DNA of 64,000 nt, taken from the NCBI GenBank assembly GCA_003506435.1, contig DOAQ01000015.1, forward strand, positions 95,897 to 159,896, in the 5' to 3' direction. The number at the start of each line of letters is the position of its first letter. Position 1 is the stretch's first letter. This DNA comes from Prolixibacteraceae bacterium. GTDB lineage: Bacteria; Bacteroidota; Bacteroidia; Bacteroidales; Prolixibacteraceae. Position numbers and translations under genes: made by a program. The notes under the pieces were generated by a model, which saw only the letters and a list, made by a program, of their open reading frames with translations, searched no databases and was not told where the DNA came from. This document shows positions 45,222 through 53,463 of the stretch, piece by piece.

Positions 45222-46535
45222 TTATTTCTCCTGTTTTGAGGTCCATTTTAACCAGCTTAAACCTCCCAGATAAGTTTTCAACTGTTCATCAATTGCTTTT
45301 GTTGGCAAAAGGGCATTTACCAGGTCGACAATTTCTTTCCGTTCAGCAATGGTTTTGCTTGCACGTTCAGAATAAAATGTTTGCAATTGTTTCAGCATGC
45401 TCACTCCCTGTACCTGGTCTTTCAGTATAGAAGCGTCTTCCAGCGAATTGCTGTACCATTCCATGATATTGAGCGGATAGGCATATTTAGTGAGTTGCCG
45501 GGTTGGTTCGTAAACATAAATAAGATCCGACAGGTTATTTGGAATTGGTTGATACCAGTCGATATAATTTTTCATGACCGACTTCATAATGTTATTGGTC
45601 AGGTTCATTTGCTTATTCAGTAACAGTGCATTTATTTTCTGCGTATTCCCTTGGGCAATCATGTATTCATTTTTCCAGTGGTCCGACATTTTCTGAAATA
45701 ATCCGAGGTGTCCCATCGTCAGATCGGTAGGCGTGCCCAGCAGGGAAACCTCGCATTCGAAGTTGCTGTTTTCGCGTTTTTGCCTTTCGATTTCTGTTTT
45801 CAGCGAGTTGATGGACGTTTGCAAGTTGGCCACGTGCATGCGGGCCGCATTAAAATTTTTTGCCTGCAAAGCTGTTTCAATTTCCTTGTAAAATCGTTGC
45901 ACCTGGTCAAGTTTGTTCCGCACCGAAAAATTCTCGGTCCCGCTTACCACAATATTTTCCGAAGAATACCATCCTCCGGCAGTCGTAGTAAGCACAAGGG
46001 TAAAACTTCCTTCTCCCTGATTGGTTTCCTCCTGATTGGTAACCCCTGCGGGAGTGGTCCGCTGATATTTCCACAGGGTATTTGCCCGTACTTTCAGATA
46101 GGTTTGCGATAATCCCGATTTCGGCAAAGTAACAAAAGCCTCGGTTTGCTTGACACCTTGCTGTGGCAGCGGTTCAATCACTACCTCGCCCGACGAGCTG
46201 AATTTTGCTGTTTCGTTGGCCAGTTGCCATTCGCCGCGAAACTGTCCTCCGCCCTGAACGGTGAAAAACATACCGTCGTCGCCTTTTGAAACAATTTCGG
46301 TAGTTTGCCCGATATTCGCGTACTTTTCGGGCATTGAGCAGTAGTCGCGCCGTCCTCCTTTCAACGAAGCTGTGATTTTTAACCGTTCTCCCGGACGTGT
46401 ATCAATTTTGTCGCCGGGCGAATAGGCTTTCCCGTTGACCGTTATTTCCACAAATGGCTGTCGCATCGGATCGGCGCCAAAACTTGTACAATTCAACAGG
46501 AATATTAAAGCAGCAATACAAAATAGTGGCTTCAT
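45222..46535 (-). CDS. secreted protein of unknown function
   Basis: A 437-residue exported protein with a signal peptide or lipobox-like leader (ALIFLLNCTSFGAD). Residues about 25-120 look like a beta-rich domain (FVEITVNGKAYSPGDKIDTR), about 130-200 another, and about 205-330 a coiled-coil-like helical segment (RNKLDQVQRFYKEIETALQ; INSLKTEIERQKRENSN). The C-terminal 100 residues are helical. I recognise no family. It is alone between DUF4837 and AIM24 genes on the same strand with gaps over 100 bases. Confidence 0.55.
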   Translation of the reverse strand: MKPLFCIAALIFLLNCTSFGADPMRQPFVEITVNGKAYSPGDKIDTRPGERLKITASLKGGRRDYCSMPEKYANIGQTTEIVSKGDDGMFFTVQGGGQFRGEWQLANETAKFSSSGEVVIEPLPQQGVKQTEAFVTLPKSGLSQTYLKVRANTLWKYQRTTPAGVTNQEETNQGEGSFTLVLTTTAGGWYSSENIVVSGTENFSVRNKLDQVQRFYKEIETALQAKNFNAARMHVANLQTSINSLKTEIERQKRENSNFECEVSLLGTPTDLTMGHLGLFQKMSDHWKNEYMIAQGNTQKINALLLNKQMNLTNNIMKSVMKNYIDWYQPIPNNLSDLIYVYEPTRQLTKYAYPLNIMEWYSNSLEDASILKDQVQGVSMLKQLQTFYSERASKTIAERKEIVDLVNALLPTKAIDEQLKTYLGGLSWLKWTSKQEK

Positions 46536-46610
46536 GATTTTGGTTTTTATTTTGAGAATGAATGTACGAATTTATCAGATTTAACATCCTATGGCATAGT
46601 ATGTTTTTAA

Positions 46611-46649
46611 AAACAAAAAGGATTGTCCAATAACGAGGACAACCCTTTT
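46611..46649 (-). terminator. intrinsic terminator of the AIM24 gene
   Basis: On the minus strand AAAAGGGTTGTCC pairs with GGACAATCCTTTT (one G-T pair) and runs into T residues. It lies 25 bases after the AIM24-family stop. Confidence 0.8.
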
Positions 46650-46673
46650 GCAATAGTTATTTTTTCTGAATTA

Positions 46674-47441
46674 TTAATCCTGAAGGAAGTTACCCAGCAG
46701 GCCTCCGCCTTCTTTGCGCTGATTACCTCCTCGGGGCGACAATTCCGCGATCAGTTTACGGATTGGCATCGATTGCAGCCATATTTTTCCGGTTCCACGC
46801 AGTGTGGCCAGAAAGATACCTTCGCCGCCAAACACCATCGAGCGCAAACCTCCGGCCTGTTCCACACTAAAATCGACCGATGGCTCGTACGCCACGATAC
46901 AGCCGGTATCGACACGCAAAACTTCGTTGTTCAGTTGCCGTTCGATGACTGTTCCTCCGGCATGAATGAATGCTTTGCCGTCGCCTTGCAATTGCTGCAT
47001 TACAAACCCTTCGCCGCCAAAGAAAGTAGCGCCCAGACGACGGTTAAACGTAATCGAGATTTTTGTTCCCAATGCAGCACAAAGAAAAGAATCTCTCTGA
47101 ACAATCAAACGTCCACCCATTTTAGGCAGGTCGATCGGAATGATGGTTCCCGGGTAGGGAGCCGAAAAAGCCACGTGCTTTTTTCCCCATCCCTGGTTGG
47201 TGAAATGGGTGAGAAACAACGATTCTCCGGTAATCAGGCGCGAACCGGCCGAAAGAATTTTATCGAAAAAACCGGCCTGCGGATTAGAACCGTCACCCAG
47301 CTTTGATTCAAAGCTGATGCCGTCTTCCATATACAGCATGGCGCCCGCTTCGGCAATTACAGTTTCTCCGGCATCGAGTTCCACTTCAACCAGTTGTACA
47401 TCGTGACCGATAATTTTGTAGTCAATTTCGTGTGATTGCAT
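46674..47441 (-). CDS. AIM24/TIGR00266-family protein
   Basis: A 255-residue protein of the TIGR00266/AIM24 family: VQLVEVELDAGETVIAEAGA, MLYMEDGISFES, GESLFLTHFTNQG, GTIIPIDLP, FFGGEGFVMQQLQG and GEGIFLATLRGTGKIWLQSM. The repeated glycine-rich beta turns form a trimeric double beta-sandwich in solved members. The family is cytoplasmic, its biochemical role unknown; yeast AIM24 affects mitochondrial membrane organisation. No signal peptide is present. It has a clear terminator and a 263-base upstream gap, so it is a single-gene unit. Confidence 0.88.
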   Translation of the reverse strand: MQSHEIDYKIIGHDVQLVEVELDAGETVIAEAGAMLYMEDGISFESKLGDGSNPQAGFFDKILSAGSRLITGESLFLTHFTNQGWGKKHVAFSAPYPGTIIPIDLPKMGGRLIVQRDSFLCAALGTKISITFNRRLGATFFGGEGFVMQQLQGDGKAFIHAGGTVIERQLNNEVLRVDTGCIVAYEPSVDFSVEQAGGLRSMVFGGEGIFLATLRGTGKIWLQSMPIRKLIAELSPRGGNQRKEGGGLLGNFLQD

Positions 47442-47704
47442 ACGATTTATGATTTATAATTGATAATTTTTGATTGATGATTTTAATTGGCGCTAAAATA
47501 CAAAAAGGAAATTTTTGTCCCTCTTTTTTTCGATGAACAGGCGATAGGAGAAGGTGAATGGGAAATTGTATTTTGTGTAGTGGATTCATGTGGAGATTTT
47601 CCGACCGCAGGACGAAAAGAAATTCGAGGCGAGAATCCGCACTAGGGACACCACCAAAATCGCTATGAAATTTGCACTGTGTTTGCGTTTCGTACTTTTT
47701 ATTT

Positions 47705-48550
47705 TCAAATCTGCCTATAAGGTACTTTTGAAATAATTATCGAATTTTTTTGCAAATTATATTTTCTTGATTTTAACAACATTTCAATAGATTCCTTTGT
47801 GAGTTTCTTATTTACACAGGGACCAATTATTATTTTCTTTACTATTTCTTTGTTAAGATAATGCTCAACGAAAGGGATTACTAATCCGTCCTTTTCTCTA
47901 TATTTAATCTTTGTCTGGTCGAATTCATTTTTACATAAACGCCATTCTTTCTCAGAACTATACTCATTTCGCTTAAAACTAAATGAAAATGCGATAAGAT
48001 TGAATAAAAACCGGAAAGAACTCATGCTAAGTCTTTTCCCTCCTTCCATAAAAGTGACTTTACTATATAAATCTTTCCAATCTTTTGTTAGCCTATTTAT
48101 GATTTTAGTTTTATTATACTGACATGGTAGCAATTTTGTGTTTGCATTATTCTCATTATTTGAATAACTATCAAGCATTTCTCTGTCAATTCCTATTGCA
48201 ACACCTTTCCCATCAGCACCATATGTTCTCCACATTGTTAAGTCATCTGAATTTTCCGAGAAGGAAAGCATAAACGGGTCACCAGACGCCATTCCCAATC
48301 TTAATAACGAGTTTTTATTAAAATTTGAACTTTGCCTATTTATGATATTATTCTCTTTCTCATACTTTACCATTGATTGCTTAAAAAATGATACTGCAAG
48401 TTTATATTCGTATGGGTCATTAAAGAATTTTGCATGGGTTGCTTTAAAGCAAATTTTATTATCAACACAATTGTCAAGGATTTTTAACAGTGTTCCAACC
48501 GATGTATAATGAAATAAAATTTTCGGATTATTTTTTGCTTCAATTCCCAT
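47705..48550 (-). CDS. DUF2971-family protein, orphan accessory gene
   Basis: A 281-residue cytoplasmic protein with DUF2971 hallmarks: ILFHYTSVGTLLKILDN near the start, FFNDPYEYKLAV, FMLSFSENSDDLTMWRTYGA (about 88-107), GVAIGIDREML and YSSEKEWRLCKNEFDQ. The F-S-x-x-x-D-x-x-x-M-W phrase is the family signature. Biochemical function is unknown; the family often appears in accessory or defence-rich regions. The gene is AT-rich (48121-48180 has 17 G/C of 60) with gaps of about 260 and 60 bases, and has no partner gene, which suggests a separately acquired gene. Confidence 0.75.
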   Translation of the reverse strand: MGIEAKNNPKILFHYTSVGTLLKILDNCVDNKICFKATHAKFFNDPYEYKLAVSFFKQSMVKYEKENNIINRQSSNFNKNSLLRLGMASGDPFMLSFSENSDDLTMWRTYGADGKGVAIGIDREMLDSYSNNENNANTKLLPCQYNKTKIINRLTKDWKDLYSKVTFMEGGKRLSMSSFRFLFNLIAFSFSFKRNEYSSEKEWRLCKNEFDQTKIKYREKDGLVIPFVEHYLNKEIVKKIIIGPCVNKKLTKESIEMLLKSRKYNLQKNSIIISKVPYRQI

Positions 48551-48611
48551 ATTTCTTAGTTTTCAATATGCCCTAATTTGTATATGATAAACAACACCTT
48601 CTGTTTAATTT

Positions 48612-49133
48612 CTATTCCTCCTTCACCTTTCCATACCTCACTTCATCCCAAATCTGTCCGTTTTTGCAGATGGCTTTTTTCAATATAGCTTCTTTTGTGT
48701 AGCCGCATTTTTCGAGTACGTGCTGCGATGCCTGGTTATACTCGAACACCCCGGTATATATCCTGACAATATCAAGGTTTTTAAACCCGTATTCGGTGAT
48801 CAGCTTCACTGCTTGTGTCATGATCCCCTTGTTCCAGTAGGATTCCCCGAGAAAATACCCAATTTCAGCGCTTTTCCGGTACACATCTGTTCCCTGGTGC
48901 AGGCCAATATTTCCAACGTATTCGCCATTGTATTCAATAGCAAAAACAGTTGCCGGTTCCTGTCCGACAAACTTTTTAATAAAATTTTCAGCATCGGCGA
49001 GGGTGTATGGATGAGGAAAACCATCCCTCAGGTTATCGCTTACTTTTTTATTGTTTGCGATTTCTGCCAGACGCGGCGCATCTGCCGATACAAAGGGCCG
49101 TAAACGAACGTCAGGAGTTGAGAATTGAGTCAT
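48612..49133 (-). CDS. GNAT-family N-acetyltransferase (RimJ/RimL-like)
   Basis: A 173-residue acetyltransferase with VRLRPFVSADAPRLAEIANN at the start, GYFLGESYWNKGIMTQAVKL (about 91-110) forming the acetyl-CoA pyrophosphate loop, and VFEYNQASQHVLEKCGYTKE, the end motif of the RimJ/RimL ribosomal-protein acetyltransferase subfamily. The substrate may be a protein N-terminus or a small amine. It starts eight bases upstream of the end of the nitroreductase gene region on the same strand, so the two are likely co-transcribed. Confidence 0.88.
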   Translation of the reverse strand: MTQFSTPDVRLRPFVSADAPRLAEIANNKKVSDNLRDGFPHPYTLADAENFIKKFVGQEPATVFAIEYNGEYVGNIGLHQGTDVYRKSAEIGYFLGESYWNKGIMTQAVKLITEYGFKNLDIVRIYTGVFEYNQASQHVLEKCGYTKEAILKKAICKNGQIWDEVRYGKVKEE

Positions 49134-49141
49134 TTTAAAGA

Positions 49142-49777
49142 TTATTTATACGAAACCGGATTGTTTAAAATGAGATGCTGGTTATCGTTTAACTTCAGAA
49201 TCTCCCTTAGTTTTTGCTGGTCCATTGTTGCGCGGGGACGGGTCACCAAACCCGACGAGGCACAGAACAGCGCAATGTTTTGCGAAACAATACCTGCATC
49301 AATCGCTGCACTTTTCAACCGTTGATCTTTTTCGCCTGAAGGAAAACGGGAAATATCGGAAACCAACAAACAGATAACAGGAGCGCTGGCAACATAGGCC
49401 TGTCGCCCGGCAATTAATGTGCGGTAATCACCTTCCTCAATGAAGCTGAGTACATGCTCTTTGGCAACGTACAGGTAAACACCTTGTTTCATAAAAACAT
49501 ACACATCAATATCCTGTGCATTGTGGGCCGACGGAGCAGTCCGTTTTCCCGATTCGGGACGGTTTACCCCGTTGGCAGCCCACAGCAAATCCGACAAATC
49601 CTGAAGACGGATTTCCGTAGTATCGAAACTGCTCACCGACGCCCGGACGGATAACGCTTCCATAACCGCCAATCCCCGGGTTTTGTCGGGCGGATTCAAG
49701 CGAATATCTTCTGATTCCTGGGAAAACAATGTTCCCGCGAAAAGAATAAAGCAAATTTGAAGGATAGTTGTTTTCAT
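49142..49777 (-). CDS. secreted nitroreductase-family protein (SagB-type)
   Basis: A 211-residue protein with a signal peptide (1-20, QICFILFAGTLFSQE), so it acts outside the cytoplasm. The rest is a nitroreductase-like flavin domain: LSVRASVSSFDTTEIRLQDL (about 42-61), LLWAANGVNRPESGKRTAPS (about 64-83), and AAIDAGIVSQNIALFCASSG (about 158-177). The closest pattern is the SagB/ThcOx-type oxidoreductase, in short form. FMN-binding arginine and serine positions appear kept. A periplasmic flavin enzyme of this sort is common in Bacteroidota but its substrate is unknown. Confidence 0.82.
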   Translation of the reverse strand: MKTTILQICFILFAGTLFSQESEDIRLNPPDKTRGLAVMEALSVRASVSSFDTTEIRLQDLSDLLWAANGVNRPESGKRTAPSAHNAQDIDVYVFMKQGVYLYVAKEHVLSFIEEGDYRTLIAGRQAYVASAPVICLLVSDISRFPSGEKDQRLKSAAIDAGIVSQNIALFCASSGLVTRPRATMDQQKLREILKLNDNQHLILNNPVSYK

Positions 49778-49795
49778 TGTTTTTGTTTTTATTGG

Positions 49796-50272
49796 TCAGT
49801 ATTTTTTTACATCATCTCTGTTTTTCCACTCCTGAAAAACGGGAATTGCCTCTTCGCGCAACAATTCAACAAATTCAATCCGTCTGTTTTTCATGTCAAC
49901 TGCCAGTTCATTGTAAATAAACCGGTCATCGAAATCAATTTGGGCTGCGTCTTCCCGGTTGCAGGCAAAAAATACTTTTTGGGGCCGGGCCCAGTAAATA
50001 GCGCCAAGGCACATGGGACAGGGTTCGCAGGAGGTGTAAATAACGCAATCGTCGAGCTGGAACGAACCCAACTTTTTACAGGCTTCACGGATCGCAATCA
50101 CTTCAGCATGGGCAGTCGGGTCGTTCGTGGAAGTGACCTGGTTAAATCCTTCGGCAATAATTTCTCCGTCCTTCACAATCACCGCCCCGAAAGGCCCTCC
50201 GGCGTGCAAATTCATCCCCTGCCCTGCCAGTTCAATGGCCCGGCGCATAAAAAAGTTGTGCTTCCCGTTCAT
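49796..50272 (-). CDS. nucleoside/base deaminase, guanine-deaminase-like
   Basis: A 158-residue zinc cytidine-deaminase-superfamily enzyme: HAEVIAIREACKKLG (His ligand and catalytic Glu, about 53-67) and SCEPCPMCLGAIYWARPQKV (two Cys ligands, about 82-101), followed by FDDRFIYNEL. The phrase CLGAIYWAR and the acidic DDRFIY segment are typical of the B. subtilis-type guanine deaminase rather than TadA. It would convert guanine to xanthine in the cytoplasm. It lies 18 bases upstream of the nitroreductase on the same strand. Confidence 0.85.
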   Translation of the reverse strand: MNGKHNFFMRRAIELAGQGMNLHAGGPFGAVIVKDGEIIAEGFNQVTSTNDPTAHAEVIAIREACKKLGSFQLDDCVIYTSCEPCPMCLGAIYWARPQKVFFACNREDAAQIDFDDRFIYNELAVDMKNRRIEFVELLREEAIPVFQEWKNRDDVKKY

Positions 50273-50380
50273 AAAAAGATATATTTCAAAATTAATCAGC
50301 CTGAATATACAAAAACCTGCGCTTGTTAATATGATAAAAAACAGGAAGAAAATTTATTCTTCCATGTCCCAGTCGCCCTT

Positions 50381-50824
50381 TCATATCCATTTCCTGACCT
50401 TCTTTTTATAGTCGAGATATTCGTCACCAAATGTTTCAAACATCAGTTTTTCTTCTTTCGGGATAAAAACAAAGTGCATCAGCAACAGAAAAGAAAAGGC
50501 TGTAATAATTGAAAAGAGATTCGTAAAACAAACCGCGACGCCAAATAACAGTAAAAACATGCCCAAGTACATTGGGTTCCTTGTTTTTGAAAATATTCCG
50601 TCTGTTATAAAAAACGACGAAGTTTTGATCAGGAGTGTAGTTTTGTTTTTTCGGAACAATTCCCATGTCTTTCCTATGATCGCAAACCCGGAAAATGTGA
50701 TCAGGATACCGCAAAAATTAAAGGGAAACGGAATCCAGTTAAAATCGGGTGTCAGGAAACAGAAGAAGACAATCAGAAAGATTGAAATAAAAACAAAAAC
50801 CGGCGGAATAAAAATTTTCTTCAT
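50381..50824 (-). CDS. isoprenylcysteine-methyltransferase-like membrane protein (PEMT/ICMT family)
   Basis: A 147-residue protein with four membrane segments and the ICMT/PEMT signature in GIFSKTRNPMYLGMFLLLFG (about 78-97) and PKEEKLMFETFGDEYLDYKK (about 123-142), which contains the SAM-binding EE and the conserved F-G-x-x-Y. These are small integral-membrane methyltransferases; in bacteria the methyl acceptor is mostly unknown and includes lipids and amines. It is followed by a 108-base gap to the deaminase gene. Confidence 0.85.
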   Translation of the reverse strand: MKKIFIPPVFVFISIFLIVFFCFLTPDFNWIPFPFNFCGILITFSGFAIIGKTWELFRKNKTTLLIKTSSFFITDGIFSKTRNPMYLGMFLLLFGVAVCFTNLFSIITAFSFLLLMHFVFIPKEEKLMFETFGDEYLDYKKKVRKWI

Positions 50825-51047
50825 AATGACTAATTATATTCGAAATTCAATCGTTGTAACAGCCTGTTCAGTTTGTTTCTTTAAAATGAACTCTTCGGGA
50901 ATGCCTGAACTGTGATGTAAATTTATTCATTCCACCGTTTTAATTTGTACAATCAGCATGTTTTCTTCATTTCAGGAATATTCTTTGCCAGAAACCCGGA
51001 TGCAATGGAGAGAATTATTTCTACCCGTTAAAATTCAATTAATTGAC

Positions 51048-51055
51048 TATCTTTG
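51048..51055 (+). promoter_or_regulatory. -7 element of era
   Basis: TATCTTTG, exact TAnnTTTG, 34 bases before the era ATG at 51089. A good -33 element is not evident. Confidence 0.45.
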
Positions 51056-51088
51056 CCCCACATTTTTAAATGCTTCATTTTTAACCGA

Positions 51089-51973
51089 ATGGCACACAAG
51101 TCAGGTTTTGTAAATATTATTGGCAACCCGAATGTCGGGAAATCGACCATCATGAATGTGCTGGTTGGCGAACGTTTGTCGATCATCACTTCGAAAATGC
51201 AGACGACCCGTCACCGCATAAAAGGAATTGTCAGCGGCGACGATTTTCAGATTGTTTATTCCGATACGCCGGGAATCCTGAAACCGCATTACAAACTTCA
51301 GGAATCGATGATGAAATTTGTGGAGACTGCATTGATTGATGCAGATGTAATTCTGTATGTGACCGATGTGATTGAAAATCCGGATAAAAATGAAGAGTAC
51401 CTTAAAAAGATAAACAATTCAGAAGCCCCGGTCATTGTGCTGATCAACAAAATCGACCTGTCGAACCAGGAAAAGGTGATGGAATTGTACAATGCATGGA
51501 CGGCACGGGTTCCCAAAGCGGATGTTTACCTGGTTTCGGCTACCGAGAATTTCAACGTGGCGCCCATTTTCGATCGTATACTGGAGTTGTTACCCGAAAG
51601 CCCGCCCTATTTTCCGAAGGATGAACTGACCGACCGCAACGAACGTTTCTTTGTGTCGGAAATCATCCGTGAGAAAATACTTCTGAATTTCCAGAAGGAA
51701 GTTCCCTATTCGGTGGAAGTGGAAGTGGAAGAATTCAAGGATGATGCAAAAATGTTGGGTCTGCGCTGTGTAATTCATGTTACCCGCGACAGCCAGAAAG
51801 GAATTATCATCGGGCACCAGGGAAAAGCGCTGAAAAAGATTGGCACGGAAGCCCGTCTTGATATGGAAGAATTTTTTCAGAAAAAAGTATTTCTGCATTT
51901 GTATGTAAAAGTGAGCAAGGACTGGCGCGACAAAGACCGCATGCTGGGCAACTTTGGATATGATATGCAGTAG
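51089..51973 (+). CDS. era: GTPase Era
   Basis: A 294-residue GTPase. G1 is NIIGNPNVGKSTIMN, G2 around TTRHRIKGI, G3 YSDTPGI, G4 LINKIDL, and the C-terminal KH RNA-binding domain has RDSQKGIIIGHQGKALKKIG (about 225-244). Era binds the 3' end of 16S rRNA and helps 30S assembly. I selected the ATG at 51089, since an upstream in-frame start would add 12 unrelated residues. It is followed by a terminator, C/G-rich repeats and then der, so two essential ribosome-assembly GTPases are side by side. Confidence 0.96.
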   Translation: MAHKSGFVNIIGNPNVGKSTIMNVLVGERLSIITSKMQTTRHRIKGIVSGDDFQIVYSDTPGILKPHYKLQESMMKFVETALIDADVILYVTDVIENPDKNEEYLKKINNSEAPVIVLINKIDLSNQEKVMELYNAWTARVPKADVYLVSATENFNVAPIFDRILELLPESPPYFPKDELTDRNERFFVSEIIREKILLNFQKEVPYSVEVEVEEFKDDAKMLGLRCVIHVTRDSQKGIIIGHQGKALKKIGTEARLDMEEFFQKKVFLHLYVKVSKDWRDKDRMLGNFGYDMQ

Positions 51974-51976
51974 GAA

Positions 51977-52012
51977 GAAGCCCCTCCCAACCTCCCCTAA
52001 GGGGAGGAATGG
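51977..52012 (+). repeat. dispersed intergenic C/G-rich repeat, copy 2
   Basis: GAAGCCCCTCCCAACCTCCC followed by CTAAGGGGAGGAATGG, starting four bases after the era stop. It matches copy 1 at 6824-6859 in the same orientation and is complementary to copy 3 at 52097-52127. Confidence 0.6.
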
Positions 52013-52050
52013 AACAGCCGGTCTTCGGTGAACGACAAACGGCTGTTTTT
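52013..52050 (+). terminator. probable terminator of era
   Basis: AACAGCCG (52013-52020) pairs exactly with CGGCTGTT (52040-52047), followed by TTT. The loop is long (19 bases) but contains a minor GTC/GAC stem. Confidence 0.6.
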
Positions 52051-52096
52051 AGAACTTGGAGGCTGAATTGTTAAATTGTTGAATAACGGCTGCTGT

Positions 52097-52127
52097 CTCT
52101 CCCCCTTTGGGGGAGTCGGAGGGGGCC
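52097..52127 (-). repeat. dispersed intergenic C/G-rich repeat, copy 3 (inverted)
   Basis: Read on the minus strand it is GGCCCCCTCCGACTCCCCCA then AAGGGGGAGAG, closest to copy 1. Together with copy 2 it brackets the era terminator as an imperfect inverted pair, 18 bases before der. Confidence 0.6.
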
Positions 52128-52144
52128 GGTTAGATTTTGAAATT

Positions 52145-53452
52145 ATGAGCAATATAGTAGCAATTGTAGGAAGGCCCAATGTGGGAAAGTCGACTTTATT
52201 TAACCGGATGACGGAAAGCCGGAAGGCCATTGTTGATGAAACGGCCGGAGTGACCCGCGACCGTCAGTACGGAAAATCGATATGGAACGGCTTGGAATTT
52301 TCGGTGATCGATACCGGGGGTTACGTGGTAAATTCGGACGATGTTTTCGAAGAAGAAATTCGCAAACAGGTTGTTATTGCCATTGAAGAAGCCGATGCCA
52401 TCATTTTTGTGGTTGATGTCGAAACCGGAATAACCGATATGGAGGATGCCGTTTCAGGAATTCTCCGCAAGTCGAAAAAACCGGTTCTCGTTGCAGTGAA
52501 TAAAGTTGATAACCCGACCCGCGTCATGGAATCGCACGAATTCCATTCTCTCGGTTTGGGCGAGCTTTTCTGCATTTCATCGATGAATGGCAGCGGTACC
52601 GGCGACCTGCTGGATGCTGTAGTTGCAAGTCTTCCTAAAAAAATAAGTGATGAGCCGGAGGAAAACATTCCCCGTTTTGCAGTAGTGGGACGCCCCAATG
52701 TCGGAAAATCATCGTTCATCAACGCCTTGATCGGCGAAGACCGCAATATTGTGACCGATGTAGCCGGGACAACCCGCGACTCAATACATACCCGCTACAA
52801 TAAATTCGGACACGATTTTTATCTGGTCGATACGGCTGGATTACGCAAAAGAGCCAAGGTGAAGGAAGACATCGAATTTTACTCGGTCATGCGTTCGGTG
52901 CGCACCATCGAAGAATCGGACGTCTGCATGCTGATGCTCGATGCCACCCGCGGAATTGAAGCACAGGACCTGAGTATTTTCAACCTGATGCTGCGCAACA
53001 ACAAAGGCGTGGTGATTTTGGTGAACAAGTGGGACCTGGTGGAAAAAGATAATTCATCGACCAAAGAATATACAAAGGCTATTCAGGAGCGCATTGCCCC
53101 ATTTGTCGATGTACCTGTCATTTTTATGTCGGCGCTTACCAAGCAACGCATCTTCAAAGCGCTGGAAACAGCCGTTGAGGTGTACCAAAACCGTCAGCAA
53201 AAAATAAAAACTTCGGCCCTGAACGAAGTAATGCTCGATGCTATTGAGAAATATCCGCCACCGGCAATCAAAGGCAAGTATGTAAAAATAAAATACGTTA
53301 CCCAGTTGCCCAATCCGACTCCTGCTTTTGCATTTTTCGCCAACCTGCCACAATACGTGAAAGAACCGTACCGCAGGTATCTCGAAAACAAAATGAGGGA
53401 AGAGTTTAAATTTACAGGGGTGCCAATCCAGATTTACTTCCGAAAGAAATAA
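52145..53452 (+). CDS. der: ribosome-associated GTPase Der (EngA)
   Basis: A 435-residue protein with two tandem GTPase domains: G1 motifs IVGRPNVGKSTLFNRM (about 6-21) and VVGRPNVGKSSFINAL (about 181-196), G3 IDTGGY and VDTAGLRKRAK, G4 NKVD and NKWD, and the C-terminal KH-like domain (LPNPTPAFAFFANLPQYVKE). Der functions in late 50S assembly. The ATG at 52145 is used; a longer frame from 52076 would read through the intergenic repeat. Eleven bases separate it from the TIGR02757 gene. Confidence 0.96.
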   Translation: MSNIVAIVGRPNVGKSTLFNRMTESRKAIVDETAGVTRDRQYGKSIWNGLEFSVIDTGGYVVNSDDVFEEEIRKQVVIAIEEADAIIFVVDVETGITDMEDAVSGILRKSKKPVLVAVNKVDNPTRVMESHEFHSLGLGELFCISSMNGSGTGDLLDAVVASLPKKISDEPEENIPRFAVVGRPNVGKSSFINALIGEDRNIVTDVAGTTRDSIHTRYNKFGHDFYLVDTAGLRKRAKVKEDIEFYSVMRSVRTIEESDVCMLMLDATRGIEAQDLSIFNLMLRNNKGVVILVNKWDLVEKDNSSTKEYTKAIQERIAPFVDVPVIFMSALTKQRIFKALETAVEVYQNRQQKIKTSALNEVMLDAIEKYPPPAIKGKYVKIKYVTQLPNPTPAFAFFANLPQYVKEPYRRYLENKMREEFKFTGVPIQIYFRKK

Positions 53453-53463
53453 AAGGTGCGAAA

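Noticed and set aside
46623..47306. Plus-strand 227-residue frame
   Set aside because: Antisense to the AIM24-family gene and its terminator; no homology features.
49142..49777. The nitroreductase as part of a SagB-type peptide-maturation cluster
   Set aside because: No precursor peptide, cyclodehydratase or ABC exporter is nearby, and it has a signal peptide.
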